Source: DATGMB01 sp035293845 (GTDB taxonomy: Bacteria > Acidobacteriota > Terriglobia > Bryobacterales > Bryobacteraceae). Taken from it: a DNA stretch of 64,000 nt. Below are positions 60,662 to 64,000 of this stretch, one piece after another. The position numbers and the translations under genes were made by a program. Position 1 is the first letter of the stretch; every line of letters begins with the position of its first letter. The notes beneath the pieces were generated by a model. That model was not told where the DNA came from and did not search any database. It was given only the letters and a program-made list of their open reading frames with translations. Location: assembly GCA_035293845.1 (NCBI GenBank), contig DATGMB010000177.1:9854-73853 (forward strand), given 5' to 3'.

Positions 60662-61639
60662 ATGCGTCTTCTGCCGCTCCTCGCCCTCTCTGCGTTCGCG
60701 GCGCTCGCCGCGGATGTCAACACGTTTTCCATCGTCGGTTACGATCCGGTAAATGGCGACTGGGGCGTCGCCGTCGCTTCCAAATATTTCGCCGTGGGCT
60801 CGGTAGTCCCGTGGGCCGAAGCCGGCGTGGGCGCCATCGCCACGCAGGCCAATGTGAACGTGGGTTACGGCCCTCGCGGCCTGGAGTTGCTGCGGCAGGG
60901 GATGTCCGCCAAGGAGGTCCTCACAAAGCTCCTCGCCGAAGATCAGTTCCCGCCGACCGACGGACGCCAGGTCGCGATCATCGACCGCAACGGCAACATC
61001 GCCGCCTACACCGGTCCCAACGCGCCCCATTGGGCCGGCGACCGCCAGGGGAAAACGTGGAGCGCGCAGGGCAACATCCTGGTCGGACCGCAGGTGCCGG
61101 AGGCCATGGGCCGCGCCTTCGAAGCCACCCAGGGCGAGCTCGCCGAGAAGCTCTTCGCCGCGCTCAAAGCCGGCGACGACGCGGGCGGCGATTCGCGCGG
61201 CAAGCAATCCGCTTCGATGCTCATCGTGCGCAAGGGCGGCGGCCGCAATATCAACAATGACCGTTACGTTTACATTAACGTCGACGACAACCCGCAGCCC
61301 ATCCCCGAACTGCGCCGCCTGCTCGATATCAACCTCGGCCTGCTCTGGTCGCAGAAAACCGGGCAGTTGCGCCGCGAGGGCAAGCTCCGCGAAGCGCGCG
61401 ACGCGGCGGAGCACGTAACCCGCTACAACCGCGACGGCAATTCCTGGCTCAGCCTGGGGATGATCGATTATGGCCTGGGCGACAAACCGGCGGCCGCGGC
61501 CGACTTACGGAAGGCGATCGCGCTCGACCCGACGGTGCGGGACCGCCTTGCAGCTTCGCCGGACGCGCTGGGTGGACGGAACCCGATGCTCCGGCCCATG
61601 CTGGAAGACAAAGAGTTCCTCCGGGCGGTTCTGAAGTAA
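60662..61639 (+). CDS. Secreted DUF1028 (Ntn-hydrolase-like) protein
   Basis: 325 residues: signal peptide (LLALSAFAALA) then DUF1028 over about 18-235 with NTFSIVGYDPVNGDWGVAVAS, AVGSVVPWAEAGVGAIATQA, GPRGLELLRQG and QGNILVG. The mature protein appears to begin Asp-Val-Asn-Thr; the residue used as an N-terminal nucleophile in this family is not obvious. The C-terminal 70 residues form a TPR-like hairpin (SWLSLGMIDYGLGDKPAAAADLRKAIALDP). Related proteins are predicted hydrolases of cyclic amides, but function is unproven. No Shine-Dalgarno. Confidence 0.88.
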   Translation: MRLLPLLALSAFAALAADVNTFSIVGYDPVNGDWGVAVASKYFAVGSVVPWAEAGVGAIATQANVNVGYGPRGLELLRQGMSAKEVLTKLLAEDQFPPTDGRQVAIIDRNGNIAAYTGPNAPHWAGDRQGKTWSAQGNILVGPQVPEAMGRAFEATQGELAEKLFAALKAGDDAGGDSRGKQSASMLIVRKGGGRNINNDRYVYINVDDNPQPIPELRRLLDINLGLLWSQKTGQLRREGKLREARDAAEHVTRYNRDGNSWLSLGMIDYGLGDKPAAAADLRKAIALDPTVRDRLAASPDALGGRNPMLRPMLEDKEFLRAVLK

Positions 61640-61729
61640 ATCCCGCGCATTCAGCGCTTTTTGCTTCAAAATAGGCGAAAGTTCCGTGAATTTTGTGAGA
61701 ACCCCTTGCCATTTTCCCCGCATATTTGA

Positions 61730-61813
61730 TAGGTGTGAATCCCAGTAGCTGGTGTAGCGATAAAGCAACGCTGTGCTTCCGTTAAGAGGTTAGCGGAGCC
61801 GCAGCCCGACCTA
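61730..61813 (+). promoter_or_regulatory. Structured leader RNA candidate upstream of the TonB receptor
   Basis: In 84 bases, TAGGT (61730-61734) pairs with ACCTA (61809-61813) and encloses three hairpins: CCAG/CTGG (61742-61752), AGCG/CGCT (61756-61772) and TTCCG/CGGAG (61777-61798). The ribosome site GGGAGGAAT follows eight bases later. GGTGTGAATCC near the 5' end and AGCCCGACC near the 3' end resemble conserved parts of cobalamin riboswitches, but the core is not complete by eye. The remaining gap after DUF1028 (from 61640) is AT-richer and should hold the promoter. Confidence 0.4.
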
Positions 61814-61828
61814 CATTTTGGGAGGAAT

Positions 61829-64000
61829 ATGATTCGAAACTGCGTCCTTGCGCTGTTGCTCGCCTCGTGCGGGCTGCTGGCGCAGGATTTCCGTGCCACG
61901 TTGTCCGGAACCGTCACCGACCCCAGCGGCGCCGCGGTCCCTAACGCCAACATCAAAGCCACTAATACCGCCAACAACATCGCCAACGAGACCAAGTCGA
62001 ACAGCGATGGCGTTTTTACGATCCCGTTCCTGGATCCCGGCGTCTACACCATCGAAGTAACCGCGCCCGGGTTCCAGACGCTGCGCCGCGAAGCCGTTCA
62101 GCTCGCCGTAGCGCAGCACTTGAATTTCCCGGTGCGTCTGACCGTCGGCCAGGCGGCCACCGAAGTGACCGTCACGGGGCAGATCGAGACCGTCGAAACC
62201 GAGGACGCCAACCGCGGCCTGGTCTTCGATCCCATCAAGACGCAGGAATACCCGCTCAACGGCCGCCAGAGCTATATGCTGCTGGCGCTCACGCCGGGCG
62301 TCATTTTCGGCCAGCAGCAGTTCGGCGCCAGCGGGTTTTCCGGCACGCGCGGCTGGGATGTCAACAGCAGCTACAAGTTCAACGGCGCCCGCCAGGGCAA
62401 CGGCAATAACGTCTTCATGCTGAACGGCACCCCGATCAGCGATAACGGCAGCCAGTGGGATTTCGCCCCGAGCGTCGACGCCATCCAGGAGTTCAAGGCC
62501 GAGACCACGGCCTACGACGCTTCTTACGGCCACGAAGCCGGCGGCGTGGTCAACACCACCATCCGCAGCGGAACCAACAACTGGCACGGCGACGTGTACG
62601 ACTACTTCCGCAACCGGCTGCTGGACGCCAATTTCTTCCAAAACAACATCGCGGGCGCCAAGAAAGGCCGCCACAACCAGAATCAGTTCGGCGGCGTTTT
62701 CGGCGGGCCGATCCGAAAGGACAAGGACTTCCTCTTCGCCAGCTATGAAGGCTGGCAGGAAGTGGTGCCGTTCCCCGGCTCGGGAACCACGGATGTGCCG
62801 CTGGCCATGCGCGACGGCCAGCACTGGTCGCAGTTCGGCATGACGATCTACGACCCGCTGACCACGCACGTCTGCGGCAACAACCCCAATGAGCCCTGCA
62901 CCGGCTCGAACGGCTCCGCCTATTGGCGCGATCCATTCCCCGGCAACGTGATCCCGCAATCGCGCATCAGCCCAATCGGGCTCAAGATCCTTTCCTATCT
63001 GCCCTCGCCCAACTCACCCGGACAGGGCACCGGGGGAATCTCCAATAATTACGTCAACGCCAATAACTACGGCCGCTACTGGTACAACCAGCCGATCATT
63101 CGCTGGGACCACGTCATCGGCGACAGGGACAAATTCTACGCGATGTTCTCCGAGTTCCATGGCTTCGAATACCGGTCGACCAACCAGTATCCGCCGCCGC
63201 TGGCGCAGGGCAACACCGACAACAACCGCACCTTCACCGGCCTGAACCTGGACGAAACGCACGTGATCTCCTCCAGCATGGTGCTCGATCTGAAAGCGAG
63301 CTGGTGGCGGTTTGTGCAGTTGACGCCGGGCTACTCCACGGCGGCGCAGGGCATCACGGCCGCCTCTCTCGGCATGACGAACATGCCGCACGCGCCGACC
63401 GTTTCGAACGGCGTCGTACCCAACATTAATATCGGCGGCTTCACCAGCCCGCTCTTCGGCTCCGGCAGCTATAGCTGGTCGCCCTATAGCCGGTGGATCT
63501 TCAATCCCACTCTTTCCTGGACCAAGAACCGCCACCAGTTCCGCTTCGGATTCGAGACCAGCTACGAGGCGAAGGGCAACGTGGCACCAGGGAACGCCTA
63601 CGGTACCTGGACCTTCGCATCGAGCCTCACCCAGCAGGCGACCGACCACGCCTCCACCACCAATGGCGGCGTCGATCAGTACATGGGTGTCGCTTCCCTG
63701 CTTCTCGGCATCCCGACCAGCGGCTCGGTCGACAACAACGCCAGCTACTATTTGACGCGCCCCTACTACGCCGTTTTCGCGCAGGACGACTGGCGCGTCA
63801 GCGATCGCCTGACCGTCAACATCGGTCTGCGGTACGAGGTCCAGCCGGCTTATCTGGAGCGGTACAACCGCATGGCGGTGCAGTTCAATTCCACCGCGGT
63901 GAATCCGATGAGCGATCAGATCATGGCCGCGTGGAAGGCGGACCAGGCGCAGTACAACGCCACCCACCCGAACGATCCGTACGGCTACCCGAATCCGCCC
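61829..64000 (+). CDS. Oar-like TonB-dependent receptor (3' end beyond window)
   Basis: 724 codons are visible. Signal peptide (IRNCVLALLLASCGLLAQ), CarboxypepD_reg domain 20-105 (GTVTDPSGAAVPNANI, FTIPFLDPGVYTIEV), plug-like domain (LNGRQSYMLLALTPGV, FMLNGTPISDNGSQWDFAPS, GHEAGGVVNTTIRSGTNNWHG) and the first half of the barrel. Members have about 1100-1200 residues. These Acidobacteriota receptors are thought to take up oligomers across the outer membrane. GGAGGA lies six bases before the ATG. The gene is preceded by a structured leader. Confidence 0.94.
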   Translation, partial: MIRNCVLALLLASCGLLAQDFRATLSGTVTDPSGAAVPNANIKATNTANNIANETKSNSDGVFTIPFLDPGVYTIEVTAPGFQTLRREAVQLAVAQHLNFPVRLTVGQAATEVTVTGQIETVETEDANRGLVFDPIKTQEYPLNGRQSYMLLALTPGVIFGQQQFGASGFSGTRGWDVNSSYKFNGARQGNGNNVFMLNGTPISDNGSQWDFAPSVDAIQEFKAETTAYDASYGHEAGGVVNTTIRSGTNNWHGDVYDYFRNRLLDANFFQNNIAGAKKGRHNQNQFGGVFGGPIRKDKDFLFASYEGWQEVVPFPGSGTTDVPLAMRDGQHWSQFGMTIYDPLTTHVCGNNPNEPCTGSNGSAYWRDPFPGNVIPQSRISPIGLKILSYLPSPNSPGQGTGGISNNYVNANNYGRYWYNQPIIRWDHVIGDRDKFYAMFSEFHGFEYRSTNQYPPPLAQGNTDNNRTFTGLNLDETHVISSSMVLDLKASWWRFVQLTPGYSTAAQGITAASLGMTNMPHAPTVSNGVVPNINIGGFTSPLFGSGSYSWSPYSRWIFNPTLSWTKNRHQFRFGFETSYEAKGNVAPGNAYGTWTFASSLTQQATDHASTTNGGVDQYMGVASLLLGIPTSGSVDNNASYYLTRPYYAVFAQDDWRVSDRLTVNIGLRYEVQPAYLERYNRMAVQFNSTAVNPMSDQIMAAWKADQAQYNATHPNDPYGYPNPP

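Noticed and set aside
61730..61813. Cloverleaf-like folding that suggested a tRNA
   Set aside because: There is no T-loop TTCRA motif, the closing stem has only five pairs, and the arms do not have tRNA spacing. Kept as a leader structure only.

Overview
The window is about 64 kb of GC-rich chromosome from what looks like an Acidobacteriota bacterium, probably of the Bryobacterales/Solibacter type. The pointers are a PadR regulator followed directly by a long MacB/FtsX permease with the acidobacterial N-terminal prefix, Oar-like TonB-dependent receptors with a carboxypeptidase-regulatory N-domain, secreted BNR-repeat, M14, S9 and DUF1028 hydrolases, an NRANAQxSTGP-type small protein, and a multitude of proteins with Tat or Sec signals. 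No rRNA, tRNA, CRISPR array or intact mobile element was found.

Layout. 1-2552 (minus): formaldehyde-type zinc alcohol dehydrogenase (cut by the left edge), SRPBCC membrane protein, DJ-1/PfpI protein. 2665-5745: BNR/sortilin-like secreted protein. 5838-8389: queA and guaB. 8676-13274: NRANA protein, padR with putative operators, ADOP permease, DUF4159 protein. 13292-16493 (minus): SMP-30-type lactonase, Gfo/Idh/MocA oxidoreductase, secreted unknown. 16614-20542: S9 peptidase, stand-alone ClpB-type AAA ATPase, DinB-like protein. 20674-24576: cytochrome c/PHM-like copper monooxygenase, then a coupled hydrolase-LytS-LytTR unit. 24691-35787: two paralogous M14 carboxypeptidases flanking a TMTC-like TPR membrane protein, a hybrid histidine kinase, trxB and ridA. 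35879-40193 (minus): four-gene operon of unknown membrane/secreted proteins including an M48-like HExxH peptidase, a zinc-ribbon protein and a SYLF protein. 40287-44299 (minus): TonB receptor and a lower-GC two-gene secreted cassette in which both genes have the signal peptide in a different frame from the mature protein. 44608-52495: EgtD-like methyltransferase, two ABC-2 exporters in one operon, FecR-type anti-sigma protein and ECF sigma factor. 52588-55912: a rearranged stretch with a 3'-truncated permease facing a 3'-truncated topoisomerase IB, then a displaced moaA 3' end, a low-GC outer-membrane barrel gene and the rebuilt moaA. 55711-59009: moaA, nadA, a radical SAM protein. 59148-64000: two paralogous tiny basic secreted peptides, a secreted unknown, a DUF1028 hydrolase and an Oar-like TonB receptor that runs off the right edge behind a structured leader.

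Functionally the window is dominated by envelope and extracellular degradation of peptides and other polymers, with small regulatory modules next to their targets. The most unusual parts are the moaA 3'-end duplication around a foreign-looking barrel gene, the twin apparent frameshifts in the secreted cassette at 42.9-44.3 kb, the two structured leaders (44.52-44.60 kb and 61.73-61.81 kb), and a set of genes whose -10 box lies exactly six bases before the start codon, which suggests leaderless transcripts.
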